This document shows positions 25,005-33,517 of a stretch of 64,000 nt of DNA, piece after piece (positions within the stretch are counted from its first letter, which is position 1; each line of letters begins with the position of its first letter). A program made the position numbers and the translations under genes. The stretch spans positions 5,518,001 to 5,582,000 of the forward strand of contig NZ_CP134696.1 of NCBI RefSeq assembly GCF_031851795.1, in the 5' to 3' direction. Below the pieces are notes generated by a model, which saw nothing but the letters and a program-made list of their open reading frames with translations, made no database searches and was not told the DNA's origin. This stretch comes from Pontibacter sp. G13 (lineage in GTDB: Bacteria; Bacteroidota; Bacteroidia; J057).

Positions 25005-25979
25005 ATGAGAATATGGTCATTTAGAAATCTGCTTTGCCTTGTCGCAGGATTATGGTTCTGCATGCCGATGGTACATGCTCAGCGAAAATCTGACATTCGG
25101 CCTTTCCATATTCAACATGATTTCCGAAATCCTGATAGCTGGTTTCAGAACGATACCCTTTTCAATAAGCAGCGCCGACGGAAGGTAAATCTCATTGCCG
25201 CCACCGGATATTCTTTGGCCACGCTGTATGTGGGGACCCAATGGTATGCGAAAGAGGATCTGTCCAGTTTTCACTTCTTCGACGACTCACATGAGTGGAA
25301 GCAAATCGACAAGGTCGGTCATGCATTCAGTGCTTACAACGCTACAAGATGGATGATTGGCCTTTACAAATGGTCGGGTGTACCCAAGCGAAAAGCCATC
25401 TTGCACGGAAGTTTGGTAGGATTTATGGCGATGAATACCATAGAGGTATTTGATGGATTCGGTGCGACATGGGGGTTTTCATGGCCCGATGTGGGAGCCA
25501 ATCTGATAGGTACGGGCCTCGCTGCCGGAAATCAGGCGCTTTGGAATGAAAATCGCCTTCAGATGAAGGTTTCCTACGTCCGCTCTCCTTATGCGACCAA
25601 TCCAGACTATCAGGATATTTTCGGGAGCAATCTTGCGGAATGGGTCCTCAAAGACTACAATGGACAGGTGCTTTGGATGAGTTGCAGGGTGCATTCCTTT
25701 TTGCCAGCGGGCAGATTCAAAGACCTGTACCCTCGATGGCTCAACCTTGCAGTGGGTTATGGTGCAGATGGTCTTGTAGGCGGATATGAAGATCCCAATG
25801 GTGAATGGAGAACCAGCGAGTACCGACAGTGGTATTTGAGCCTCGATATTGACGTGGCCAATATCAAAACCCGATCGGGGTTCTTGAATACCCTATTCGA
25901 TGTGGTCAATATCATCCGTATTCCGCTTCCTGCCATCCAATTTGACCGAAACGGTACCAAGCTTCTTCCCCTCCGATAA
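25005..25979 (+). CDS. DUF2279 (YfiM-like) exported protein
   Basis: A 324-residue protein with signal peptide MRIWSFRNLLCLVAGLWFCM through VHA-Q. Central signatures are DKVGHAFSAYNATRW, MAMNTIEVFDGFGATWGFSWPDVGANLIGTGL and RLQMKVSYVRSPYA, the conserved core of DUF2279. The hydrophobic segments of the core suggest membrane association. The family is common in Bacteroidota and has no established function. It diverges from the paralogue cluster. Confidence 0.85.
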   Translation: MRIWSFRNLLCLVAGLWFCMPMVHAQRKSDIRPFHIQHDFRNPDSWFQNDTLFNKQRRRKVNLIAATGYSLATLYVGTQWYAKEDLSSFHFFDDSHEWKQIDKVGHAFSAYNATRWMIGLYKWSGVPKRKAILHGSLVGFMAMNTIEVFDGFGATWGFSWPDVGANLIGTGLAAGNQALWNENRLQMKVSYVRSPYATNPDYQDIFGSNLAEWVLKDYNGQVLWMSCRVHSFLPAGRFKDLYPRWLNLAVGYGADGLVGGYEDPNGEWRTSEYRQWYLSLDIDVANIKTRSGFLNTLFDVVNIIRIPLPAIQFDRNGTKLLPLR

Positions 25980-25990
25980 TCTCGCTTATC

Positions 25991-26021
25991 TTTTGATGCG
26001 AGCCTATTTCTCCTATTTTTG
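25991..26021 (+). promoter_or_regulatory. Putative Bacteroidota-type promoter upstream of rnpB
   Basis: TTTTG at 25991-25995 and TATTTTTG at 26014-26021, 18 bp apart, match the TTTG/TAnnTTTG form. Transcription from here would start about 45 bp before the mature 5' end of RNase P RNA, so a leader would have to be trimmed. Confidence 0.45.
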
Positions 26022-26072
26022 TGCCCACTTCGATATCTTGAGCTGAAAAGCTCCGTAGATACGATCCGAATT

Positions 26073-26452
26073 TGGGCAGGAAGTGGCTTCATCGCTGCCA
26101 GTGGGCTTGCCTACTGGGAGAGGAAAGTCCGGACAACATAGGGCATTCTGCTTCCTAACAGGAAGGGTTCCTTCGGGGATACAGCAAGTGCAGCAGAGAG
26201 TAGACCGCCAGCCTCGGTTGGTAAGGGTGAAAGGGTGGGGTAAGAGCCCACCAGTGGCCTAGGTGACTAGGCTAGCTAGGTAAACCTCAGGAGTTGAAAG
26301 GCCAAATATACCGGCGCTTGAGGGCGGCCCGTCCGATTGCCGGAGGGTAGGTCGATGGAGGTTATCCGCGAGGATAATCCTAGATAAATGATGAAGGCCA
26401 ATCTCCGGATTGGAACAGAATCCGGCTTACAAGCTTCCTGCCTATTCTTTTT
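26073..26452 (+). ncRNA. rnpB: RNase P RNA
   Basis: The catalytic RNA of RNase P, which matures tRNA 5' ends. The universally conserved 5' block GAGGAAAGTCCGGAC is at about 26120 and the matching 3' block ACAGAATCCGGCTTAC near 26415. The terminal P1 helix is visible as GGGCAGGAAG (about 26075) pairing with CTTCCTGCC (about 26434), followed by a T-rich tail that probably terminates transcription. The internal GGGTGAAAGGGTGGGGTAAG and GAGCCCACCAG stretch is the usual P10-P12 region. Ends are approximate by a few bases. Confidence 0.95.
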
Positions 26453-26545
26453 AAGCTGTTGATGTTTTTAGCCGCTGGCTGTAGGTGCCAAGGCTTGAAG
26501 CATGAACAGCTTTTCTGATTTGTGGATGGGTACTCCCAAAAATCA

Positions 26546-26575
26546 AGAACCCCTTCCCGAAAGGGAGGGGCTCCA
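26546..26575 (-). terminator. Terminator of the Ser/Arg-rich exported protein gene
   Basis: Arms CCCCTTCCC (26550-26558) and GGGAGGGG (26563-26570) form a short tight stem-loop; reading leftward it is followed by TTCTTGATTTTT. It lies about 45 bp after the stop codon of the leftward gene. Confidence 0.7.
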
Positions 26576-26617
26576 ATCACACCACCAAAAGACAAATTCT
26601 TCTATGTGTTGGGTTCA

Positions 26618-28045
26618 TCAGCCGCCTCGACGGCTGCTGCTTGAACTGCTGTTTCTTGTAGGACGCACGGAGCTGCTGCTTCGGTTGCTGCTGGAGGATC
26701 GAGTCGCGTTAGGCCGGGAAATCGAAGTACTACGCTGACTGGATCGATTGACAGAACTGGAACGACTGCTAGACCTAGAACTACTGGAGGAAGAACTCCG
26801 GCTGGGGCGACTCCAAGAGCTTGAGCTGGATGAATTTCGGCTGCTAGAGCTGCTGCTTGTCGAAGTGCTTCGGCTCGGACGATTCCAGGTACTTGAGCTG
26901 GAAGAATTCCGACTGCTAGAACTGCTTGAGCTAGCAGAGGAGCTTCGGCTTGGACGGTTCCATGTGCTTGAGCTAGAGGAACTCCGATTGGTAGAGGTCG
27001 AAGGACTTGTGCTCCGGCTACTTCCCCATGTCACACTCCCTGAATTCTGGTCGCTACTTCCGGTCCGGCTTCTATCGATTTCGTTGGAAATCCGGTCTAC
27101 TGTCCGGGAAATTCGGTTGCTTGTACGGCTCAACCAAGACGAGCGGCGAGTCTCAGACGCTGGTTGTGTAGAACCGGTGCGGGCAGTTGAACGACCATTG
27201 TTGCTGATGGTAGATCGCACTACTTGAGACGATCGGCCATTTCGATCGGGATTGGTCGTGGTGCTTCGACTCGTTTGAGTCTGAGTAGCTCCACGGATTG
27301 TGCGGCGAGTATCGTTGTTGGATGCGATCTGCCGGACGTTTCGGCTAGTACCGATTTCCCGAGGGGTCCGTACTGTACGGGTTCCTCCTGCTACTTCGCG
27401 GATGTTGCGACCGGTATTGGATTGGCGGACGATCTCTCTTCCATATCGGCGTTGGTATCCGTAATTGGCGGCAAAATTGCTTCCAGATTGATATCCCACG
27501 CAGTATCCTGAGTTGAATCCATTGTTCCATCCTTGCTGGTAACCCCATGAGTAGGAAGGGTAGGAGTAGCTGTAATAGGTTGGGTAGTTCCAGTTGTTGT
27601 GGTAGGAATAGCTGGAATATCCCCAGTCCCAGTAAGGATCATACCCCCAAGGATTCCATCCCCATGCATAGCAATTGTCCCAGTAGGAGGCCCAATTGAA
27701 GTAGATGTTCACGCGCCATCCACGATTGCGTTTGCGGTAGCGGTTGTTCCAAGTACTCCAATAGGGGGTGCCTGCTACGTAGAAGACATCATCGGAGAAA
27801 TAAGGATCATAGTAATCGAAGTTCACCCGAAATGAGGATGAGGTATGAAACCGGCGGATACGTTTGCTGTAGTAGAAATCGTCGTCGTAGTCGTTGTAAT
27901 ATTCGTCATCCTCCCAAAATCCCGATTCGAGACTTGACGATTCCTGATATGTCCAACTATCGTCTCCTTGAGCGAAAACACTTGTGCTGCTCAGAGATGC
28001 GGTTGTGGTCAAAATCAATGCGAGTATCCAGTTGATCGGTTTCAT
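26618..28045 (-). CDS. Exported low-complexity Tyr/Trp- and Ser/Arg-rich protein
   Basis: A 475-residue protein with signal peptide MKPINWILALILTTTASLSS through VFA-Q. After an acidic Asp/Glu/Tyr stretch (about 30-60), residues about 85-195 are extremely rich in Tyr, Trp, Ser, Asn and Gly (WGWNPWGYDPYWDWGY). Residues about 195-320 are Arg/Thr/Ser-rich. The last 130 residues are almost only Ser with periodic TWNRPSRS or SWSRPSRS units. The repeated Ser codons explain long shadow ORFs on the other strand. Composition suggests an adhesive or structural surface protein; no catalytic domain or T9SS tail is seen. Confidence 0.8.
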   Translation of the reverse strand: MKPINWILALILTTTASLSSTSVFAQGDDSWTYQESSSLESGFWEDDEYYNDYDDDFYYSKRIRRFHTSSSFRVNFDYYDPYFSDDVFYVAGTPYWSTWNNRYRKRNRGWRVNIYFNWASYWDNCYAWGWNPWGYDPYWDWGYSSYSYHNNWNYPTYYSYSYPSYSWGYQQGWNNGFNSGYCVGYQSGSNFAANYGYQRRYGREIVRQSNTGRNIREVAGGTRTVRTPREIGTSRNVRQIASNNDTRRTIRGATQTQTSRSTTTNPDRNGRSSQVVRSTISNNGRSTARTGSTQPASETRRSSWLSRTSNRISRTVDRISNEIDRSRTGSSDQNSGSVTWGSSRSTSPSTSTNRSSSSSSTWNRPSRSSSASSSSSSSRNSSSSSTWNRPSRSTSTSSSSSSRNSSSSSSWSRPSRSSSSSSSRSSSRSSSVNRSSQRSTSISRPNATRSSSSNRSSSSVRPTRNSSSSSSRRGG

Positions 28046-28247
28046 GCGTACATTTCGTTAAAGGTTGGCATTAGGCTTGCTTGAAGAGGTACCCCAATCT
28101 GCACGCGGAAGTTGGGGGATACCAGCCTCAGTTATCAACCGTGTGCGAGCAATCCCAAAACGTGGGGCCATTTGGCGGCAGGAGGATATATATGTAACTT
28201 ATGGCCCATCTGGTCAGGAACATGTTCAACCCTAATTTTCGTTTCTT

Positions 28248-29663
28248 TTGAAGTTTACAGATTTTGCGCTGACGGATACCGTGCTGGACAGCATCGAATC
28301 CCTTGGTTTCGAAGACGCCACACCCATCCAACAAGCCGCGATACCCGAGATTTTGGAGGGGAAGGATCTGATCGCCTGCGCACAAACGGGTACCGGCAAA
28401 ACAGCCGCCTATCTGGTCCCCACCATCAATAGACTTACCCTCTCTGAGAGCGATAAGACCAGAGCCCTGGTGATCTCTCCCACCCGAGAATTGGCCGAGC
28501 AAATCGACCAAAACGTGGAAGCACTGTCGTACTTCACCGGTATCTCTTCTGTCCCAATCATTGGGGGGAAGGATGCTAAGGGGTTTGATCGCCAGAAATA
28601 TGCGCTTACCCACGGTACAGATATCGTCATTGCTACACCCGGTCGCTTGATCACGCATGCGGCTTTGGGCTATGTGAATTTTGACGAAGTGGAAGTCCTC
28701 ATTCTCGATGAGGCCGACAAGATGTTGGACATGGGATTTCATGCCGACATCTTGAAGATTGTGGACATGTTGCCAAAGGAGCGGCAAACCCTGCTGTTTT
28801 CTGCAACTATGCCTGCCAACATCCGGAAGCTTGCCAAGGAGATCATGGCGGAGCCTGCCGAGATCAACCTGAATCTCGCCAAGCCTGCTGAGGGCGTGAC
28901 CCTTTCAGCGTATGTCGTGTATCCTGAGCAAAAAATCCCGCTGTTGGAAGACATTCTCTCTGTCGAGGAGGTGGACAGCATGATCATTTTTGCTTCTTCC
29001 AAGGCGAGTGTGGACGAAATCACCCGAACGCTCAGCAAGCGGAACCACGATGTCCGTGCCATTCACTCGGACAAGGAGCAGGAAGAGCGCGCGCAGACAC
29101 TCCGAGATTTCAAGAACCGGACATTCAATATTCTGGTCGGAACCGATGTCCTTGCCCGAGGGATCGATATCGACAACTTGAGTCACGTACTCAACTTTGA
29201 CTGTCCCAAGGATGCGGAAGATTATGTACACCGTGTAGGTCGTACAGCTCGTGCATCCAGCACGGGGGAGGCTATCACATTCGTATCTCCGATGGATATG
29301 CACCGTCTCGGTCGCATTGAGCGATTGATTGAGCGTGAGGTTCCAAAGATGGATGTTCCCGAGGAATTGGGCGAAACTCCTACCTACAATCCCGGTCGAG
29401 GCAAAGGTGGCCGAGGCAAGGGCGGTGGGGGAAATCGTCGCGGAGGAGGCGGTGGAAATCGCAGAGGTGGTGGCAACCATCGAGGCGGAGGCCGAAGAAA
29501 TGGCAATTCGCAAAATCGCGGAGGCCAAGGTCCGAGAAATTCATCCGAAGGAAACCGCGACGGGAATGCTCAAGGCGGAGGAAACCGCAACAGAAACCGC
29601 AACCGCAATCGCCGCCGGAATCGCAAGCCCGGAGGTTCTCCCAATTCTGCTCCTAAGGAATAA
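28248..29663 (+). CDS. DEAD-box ATP-dependent RNA helicase
   Basis: A 471-residue helicase. The first codon is TTG at 28248: translation must start there to include the Q-motif region FADFAL-like MKFTDFALTDTV and ATPIQQAAIP, and there is no suitable ATG. Motifs in order: AQTGTGKTAAY (I), PTRELAEQ (Ia), ATPGRL (Ib), DEAD (II), SAT (III), IIFASSK (IV), TDVLARGIDI (V), HRVGRTAR (VI). The C-terminal ~90 residues are a Gly/Arg/Asn-rich RGG-type tail that normally binds RNA. The role is probably ribosome assembly or mRNA turnover. Confidence 0.94.
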   Translation: MKFTDFALTDTVLDSIESLGFEDATPIQQAAIPEILEGKDLIACAQTGTGKTAAYLVPTINRLTLSESDKTRALVISPTRELAEQIDQNVEALSYFTGISSVPIIGGKDAKGFDRQKYALTHGTDIVIATPGRLITHAALGYVNFDEVEVLILDEADKMLDMGFHADILKIVDMLPKERQTLLFSATMPANIRKLAKEIMAEPAEINLNLAKPAEGVTLSAYVVYPEQKIPLLEDILSVEEVDSMIIFASSKASVDEITRTLSKRNHDVRAIHSDKEQEERAQTLRDFKNRTFNILVGTDVLARGIDIDNLSHVLNFDCPKDAEDYVHRVGRTARASSTGEAITFVSPMDMHRLGRIERLIEREVPKMDVPEELGETPTYNPGRGKGGRGKGGGGNRRGGGGGNRRGGGNHRGGGRRNGNSQNRGGQGPRNSSEGNRDGNAQGGGNRNRNRNRNRRRNRKPGGSPNSAPKE

Positions 29664-29860
29664 GGGAGGTTTCACGGTCATTTGATTGAATGGGCCTTAA
29701 AAAAGATCCATCCACTAACGAATATCTCAAACGGGTCTTATGGCCTGCCAGCGATCTGTCTGTGAGGGATTTGCTTTTGGGGAGATTGGGGTTTTCCTAA
29801 AAATTCCAAGACTTGTGAAGCCCGAAAGGTGAATATTTTCCAAACTTTTTTCAAAAACGA

Positions 29861-29892
29861 CTTGCATAGTATCAGTGCCTATGATACCTTTG
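29861..29892 (+). promoter_or_regulatory. Promoter of the tRNA-Val cluster
   Basis: CTTG at 29861-29864 (-33 type) and TACCTTTG at 29885-29892 (-7 type) are separated by 20 bp, matching the Bacteroidota primary sigma consensus. The first tRNA starts 48 bp downstream. The same TACCTTTG element precedes tRNA-Asp. Confidence 0.75.
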
Positions 29893-29939
29893 CAACGCGA
29901 TTGACAAAAGGGTCGTTCTTTCACACAGATCGCACGAAT

Positions 29940-30014
29940 GGGAGCTTAGCTCAGTTGGTTCAGAGCACCTGCCTTACAAGCAGGGGGTCACTGGTTCGAG
30001 TCCAGTAGTTCCCA
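29940..30014 (+). tRNA. tRNA-Val (anticodon TAC), copy 1
   Basis: A 75-nt cloverleaf: acceptor GGGAGCT with AGTTCCC, D-arm AGCTCAGTTGGTTCAGAGC, anticodon loop CTTACAA (anticodon TAC, reading Val codons GTN), T-arm loop TTCGAGT. The CCA end is not encoded. It is the first of four identical tandem genes. Confidence 0.97.
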
Positions 30015-30048
30015 CTCATTCATTCCATTTGGAATCCTGTCATTTCAA

Positions 30049-30123
30049 GGGAGCTTAGCTCAGTTGGTTCAGAGCACCTGCCTTACAAGCAGGGGGTCAC
30101 TGGTTCGAGTCCAGTAGTTCCCA
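30049..30123 (+). tRNA. tRNA-Val (anticodon TAC), copy 2
   Basis: This gene is identical in sequence to copy 1; the spacer after copy 1 is 34 bp and differs from the later spacers. Confidence 0.97.
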
Positions 30124-30160
30124 CCCTTCCTTCCCTTTGGGGAACTCCACAGAATTCCTT

Positions 30161-30235
30161 GGGAGCTTAGCTCAGTTGGTTCAGAGCACCTGCCTTACAA
30201 GCAGGGGGTCACTGGTTCGAGTCCAGTAGTTCCCA
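30161..30235 (+). tRNA. tRNA-Val (anticodon TAC), copy 3
   Basis: This gene is identical to copies 1 and 2. The 37-bp spacers before and after it are identical to each other, so copies 3 and 4 are a 112-bp tandem duplication unit. Confidence 0.97.
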
Positions 30236-30272
30236 CCCTTCCTTCCCTTTGGGGAACTCCACAGAATTCCTT

Positions 30273-30347
30273 GGGAGCTTAGCTCAGTTGGTTCAGAGCA
30301 CCTGCCTTACAAGCAGGGGGTCACTGGTTCGAGTCCAGTAGTTCCCA
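30273..30347 (+). tRNA. tRNA-Val (anticodon TAC), copy 4
   Basis: This is the last of the four identical genes; a strong terminator follows within 10 bp. Confidence 0.97.
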
Positions 30348-30355
30348 CAGACCAC

Positions 30356-30387
30356 AAGGCCGCCTATTCGGGTGGCCTTTTTCTTTT
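30356..30387 (+). terminator. Terminator of the tRNA-Val cluster
   Basis: AAGGCCGCC pairs with GGTGGCCTT around a short loop and is followed by TTTCTTTT, a canonical intrinsic terminator. Repeat copy 3 begins 7 bp later. Confidence 0.85.
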
Positions 30388-30393
30388 CTCCAA

Positions 30394-30608
30394 GTGCGGT
30401 TGGCTGGTGTGGCGTGAGGAACCTGAAGGGGTAGTCGGTGAACCTGTGGACATTCTCCGAGGAGATCATGTAATCAGGCTTCTATGGACCTCTTGAGTCA
30501 GAGGCAATATTCACCGACCGGAGCGTCAGCGTAGCCCGAAAGACTCCGACCGGCGACTCGTGGAACCCAGCGAGGAATCCATTCTCCAGCACGCCGGGCA
30601 CGCCCAAA
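30394..30608 (+). repeat. Dispersed structured repeat, copy 3 (type B)
   Basis: 215 bp, plus orientation, starting GTGCGGTTGG and ending CACGCCGGGCACGCCCAAA. It carries GGGGTAGTCGGTGA, later paired by TTCACCGAC, which closes a variable insert of about 65 bases; then GGAGCGTCAGCGTAGCCCG and GACCGGCGA. A terminator-like stem-loop begins 15 bp after its end. Confidence 0.8.
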
Positions 30609-30623
30609 CCTTCCAATATGACA

Positions 30624-30670
30624 AAACCCATCCAGATCTCCCGTGATCTAGATGGGTTTGAAGTTTTTTG
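30624..30670 (+). terminator. Rightward stem-loop terminator after repeat copy 3
   Basis: AAACCCATC (30624-30632) pairs with GATGGGTTT (30651-30659), with a further AGATC/GATCT inner stem, then GAAGTTTTTT. The U-tract follows only in the plus direction, the same direction as repeat copy 3, so it could end a transcript running through the repeat. Confidence 0.65.
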
Positions 30671-30724
30671 GCTATTAAGTTTCTATGTGGTGTTTGGGTT
30701 GAACCGCGTGTGATTCAGGTTCGA

Positions 30725-30925
30725 TTAGCAGAAGAAGCGATGGGATGATGGACGAGGAAGCGGATTGGGCTTGATGGCAGAGGTGGTAGCTACTACCCAT
30801 CGAGCTTCGGCAGGGAATTCCGCTCCTCCGGGTCTCCAGGCATCCTGATCTGCGGACAAGGAAACTTGCTTGACGATCTGGGACAATTTGCTGGAGGTGC
30901 GAGTGAACATCTTGGTCAACTTCAT
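30725..30925 (-). CDS. Possible 66-residue small protein of unknown function
   Basis: Start 30925 (MKLTKMFTRTSSKLSQIVKQ) has an AGAAAG purine stretch just upstream; an earlier ATG at 30970 is the alternative. The peptide has a basic amphipathic N-terminus, the segment DQDAWRPGGAEFPAEARW, and ends in RFFC. There is no domain, signal peptide or membrane segment. It could be a real small gene or chance; no leftward terminator with a U-tract follows it. Confidence 0.35.
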   Translation of the reverse strand: MKLTKMFTRTSSKLSQIVKQVSLSADQDAWRPGGAEFPAEARWVVATTSAIKPNPLPRPSSHRFFC

Positions 30926-30970
30926 CTTTCTGACGTTAAGTAGGTTTGTGTTGCGTTCCTGATGATTCAT

Positions 30971-31217
30971 CCGAACTGCGTCAGGAACACGTCAGAAATG
31001 GCAATCGACACGCCAGATCAATAATTCGCTCATTTGCAATACTTTATCATTTTGGCATGTCGGAAATCCTTCTCTCATTCTGAAACCCCGTCCCGATTTG
31101 AGAAATCAGCGTATTGAAATCCACAGTTCGAAATACATTTCAGAGATGGATAGGCCGAGGGGAATCCGTATCTTTGGGGGCTAGTATCACCTCGTCAGAC
31201 TAAAGACCTTTCGCCGG
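30971..31217. other. Non-coding upstream region of the DUF1684 gene
   Basis: It shows no ORF or RNA gene; it presumably contains promoters for the flanking divergent genes but no clear TAnnTTTG element was found. Confidence 0.35.
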
Positions 31218-31871
31218 ATGAATTGGGAAGAGATCAACAGCCGCAAAACCAGTACTTGGGTCATCTCCATCATTGCCGTGGCCTTTTTGGGCATTTTGCT
31301 CTATGGAGAGATGTCTCAGAACACCAGTTATGAGGGCCAGCAAGTGGAGAAATCTCGCATGAGTCGGAATCTCTGGATGAAAAATTCACCGGAGAGTCCC
31401 ATGACCGACGAGCAAAAGGCGACGTTTGGGGAGCTCTCATACTTCGAATATCAGGATGCTTTCCGAGTCGAGGTCAAGTGGCAAGAGCCTGCCAATCCGG
31501 ATACGGTCACGTTATTCACCACTGGAAAAGATGCTGCCCCCAGTCAGATGCTTGACGCTGGCACCATCGAATTTCAACTTCAGGGGCGGACCCACACCCT
31601 CCATGCCTTCCGATACATCGATGAGCAACCGGGCAATCTATTCATTCCCTTCCGCGATCTCAGCTCTGGCGGCCCTACCTACGGTGGAGGACGGTATCTG
31701 GACGTACCTGTAAGAAATCCGCTGATCGTGGACTTCAACTCCGCCTATAATCCCTATTGTGTCTACAATGATACATACGCCTGTCCGATCCCTCCTCGGG
31801 AAAACAGTCTGCAGATCGAGGTATTGGCTGGTGAAAAGATGTTCGGCAAACCCGCTTCCGAGATCAATTAG
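31218..31871 (+). CDS. DUF1684 protein, N-terminally membrane-anchored
   Basis: A 217-residue protein with one N-terminal hydrophobic segment (TSTWVISIIAVAFLGILLYG). The C-terminal half carries the DUF1684 signature: FIPFRDLSSGGPTYGGGRYL, IVDFNSAYNPYCVYNDTYAC and PIPPRENSLQIEVLAGEK. The family occurs widely in bacteria; its function is not established. Its last 8 bp overlap the end of the convergent TRIC channel gene. Confidence 0.9.
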   Translation: MNWEEINSRKTSTWVISIIAVAFLGILLYGEMSQNTSYEGQQVEKSRMSRNLWMKNSPESPMTDEQKATFGELSYFEYQDAFRVEVKWQEPANPDTVTLFTTGKDAAPSQMLDAGTIEFQLQGRTHTLHAFRYIDEQPGNLFIPFRDLSSGGPTYGGGRYLDVPVRNPLIVDFNSAYNPYCVYNDTYACPIPPRENSLQIEVLAGEKMFGKPASEIN

Positions 31872-32490
31872 ATGGTGAATCTTGGGAAGATGCCGGAACC
31901 GGCAATCCGAGGTGGTATTTGACCGCTACGAAACGGATGATCATGACTACGGCCAAGGTGATCATGGATCGGAATAGCTCTGAAATCTCCCAATTCTCCA
32001 ATAAAAGGAAGATGGCTCCACCTGCCAAACTTGCCAAAGCGTAGACCTCTTTGCGTAAAATGAGGGGGATGGTATTGGTGAGAATATCTCTGACTATTCC
32101 TCCGAATGATGCGGTCACCATTCCCAGCAGCATGGCGATGATGGGGGCGTAGCCCAATCGAATTCCTTCCTTGAGACCCAGAATGGTGAATACGCCCAAG
32201 CCTATGGTGTCGAAAAGAAACCACGCTCTACGCCAAGGAGCAATCCATTTGCCAAAGAGGACGGCCAGTAGATAGCCCACCAAGATGGCCCACATGTATC
32301 GGAGGTCCACCATCCAGGCAATGGGTTGAGTGCCTACGAGGATGGATCTAATGGTCCCGCCCCCCACAGCGGTGAAGAATGCCACAATCAAGATCCCGAA
32401 GAGATCCAGTCGTTTGGATTTGGCGGTCAAGGCCCCGCTGATGGCAAATACTGCGGTCCCGAGTACATCCAAGGTATCGAACAATTCCAT
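31864..32490 (-). CDS. TRIC/UPF0126-family membrane channel protein (YicG-like)
   Basis: A 208-residue integral membrane protein; start 32490 (MELFDTLDVLGTAVFAISGA) is the family start, and the longer frame from 32553 adds 21 non-conserved residues. It has seven hydrophobic segments and two copies of the inverted-repeat motif: GALTAKSKRLD...GGGTIRSIL and MVTASFGGIVRDIL. Bacterial members form trimeric monovalent-cation channels. Length is normal. Confidence 0.92.
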   Translation of the reverse strand: MELFDTLDVLGTAVFAISGALTAKSKRLDLFGILIVAFFTAVGGGTIRSILVGTQPIAWMVDLRYMWAILVGYLLAVLFGKWIAPWRRAWFLFDTIGLGVFTILGLKEGIRLGYAPIIAMLLGMVTASFGGIVRDILTNTIPLILRKEVYALASLAGGAIFLLLENWEISELFRSMITLAVVMIIRFVAVKYHLGLPVPASSQDSPSN

Positions 32491-32654
32491 ACGATAGCCT
32501 GAAATCAAAATTTGGCGAAAGGTACAGATTCCGGCAAACCTTTGCAGACGCAATTATCCACCGATCTTTGGGTTGGTTTTGCAGGGAAATCACGAGATGT
32601 TGCAGGCGTGGATTTTCCCGATTCAGGGAATTACCATAAGCCAACATCTACGCA

Positions 32655-33479
32655 ATGACTGCACGAATCCTCTTGGTGGGTGGAATCCTCTGGCTGATGA
32701 TTCAGCCTACAACAGCCCAGCAAATTCCTTCCAAACCTTGTGCGCTTGAAAATTCCATCCAGTTTACCTCTGACGGTTGTCGACATCAGGGCACCATACA
32801 ATTGACTACTCAGGGTGGAATGGAGCCTTATCGATATCTGTGGAACGCACCCATTCAGCGGAAGGGTCCTCAGCAGACAGGGCTTGACGCCGGCATCTAC
32901 ATCGTGCAGACAACTGATCGAGTCGGTTGCCAGCGATTGGACACGATTCATATCCCCGCAGGATCACCCCCGATCGCAGAGTTCACATGGCATGCCGACA
33001 CCATTGGGGATGACATTCTCGTGTCAATCACCAATATGACCACCGCCGAGGAACCGTGGACCAATGCCTGGCGAACGCTCGGCTCCAATTGGCAAAGCAA
33101 GGAAAGATCCCCGGTATTTACTTATTCGATGGAGGAACCGGTTACTCGGATCATCTTGGAGATTTCGCATGCATGTGGTTCGGACCGACTATCCTTGCCA
33201 TTGGCTACCTTTCAGAAATCCACGCATTTTTTTGAGCATGTGGAATTGGCGACTCCAGAGCCACAGACCCTTCATCTGAGCCTGATTTCCCAACCAGCCC
33301 CAGATATTCAAGTGAAGCTGATCGATCCCGTGGGCGAGGAGGTGAGATCTTGGAATTGGAGTCTTCGAGAAGGGGTATTGGAGGAAGATCTGCCCATCGG
33401 AGATTTGCCGAAAGGTCCCTATCTATTCCTGTTCGATTCCGGCGGCCATCAATTGGTCAAGGCGTGGCATATCGACTAA
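32655..33479 (+). CDS. Exported protein with SprB/PKD-like domain and T9SS-like tail
   Basis: A 274-residue protein with signal peptide MTARILLVGGILWLMIQPTTA-Q. Residues about 40-110 resemble a SprB-type adhesin repeat (GGMEPYRYLWN, LDAGIYIVQTTDRVGC), in which G-x-x-P-Y-x-Y-x-W and G-x-Y-x-V/I-x-T are typical. The C-terminal 70 residues (VKLIDPVGEEVRSWNW, LPKGPYLFLFDSGG, LVKAWHI) resemble a T9SS type A sorting domain, though weakly. A short surface protein is likely; function is unknown. Confidence 0.75.
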   Translation: MTARILLVGGILWLMIQPTTAQQIPSKPCALENSIQFTSDGCRHQGTIQLTTQGGMEPYRYLWNAPIQRKGPQQTGLDAGIYIVQTTDRVGCQRLDTIHIPAGSPPIAEFTWHADTIGDDILVSITNMTTAEEPWTNAWRTLGSNWQSKERSPVFTYSMEEPVTRIILEISHACGSDRLSLPLATFQKSTHFFEHVELATPEPQTLHLSLISQPAPDIQVKLIDPVGEEVRSWNWSLREGVLEEDLPIGDLPKGPYLFLFDSGGHQLVKAWHID

Positions 33480-33517
33480 GTTTTTGATGCGTGTAGGGCT
33501 TTTATGGGCTAAGGAAA

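Noticed and set aside
26748-27227. A Leu/Glu-rich 159-codon plus-strand frame
   Set aside because: It is the mirror of the Ser/Arg-rich coding repeats of the minus-strand exported protein and has no start context or domain.
29329-29685. An Ala/Glu-rich 118-codon plus-strand frame
   Set aside because: It is a shifted reading of the Gly/Arg-rich tail of the DEAD-box helicase.
29940-30347. Regularly spaced identical repeats resembling a CRISPR array
   Set aside because: The repeat units are complete tRNA-Val cloverleafs, and two of the spacers are identical.
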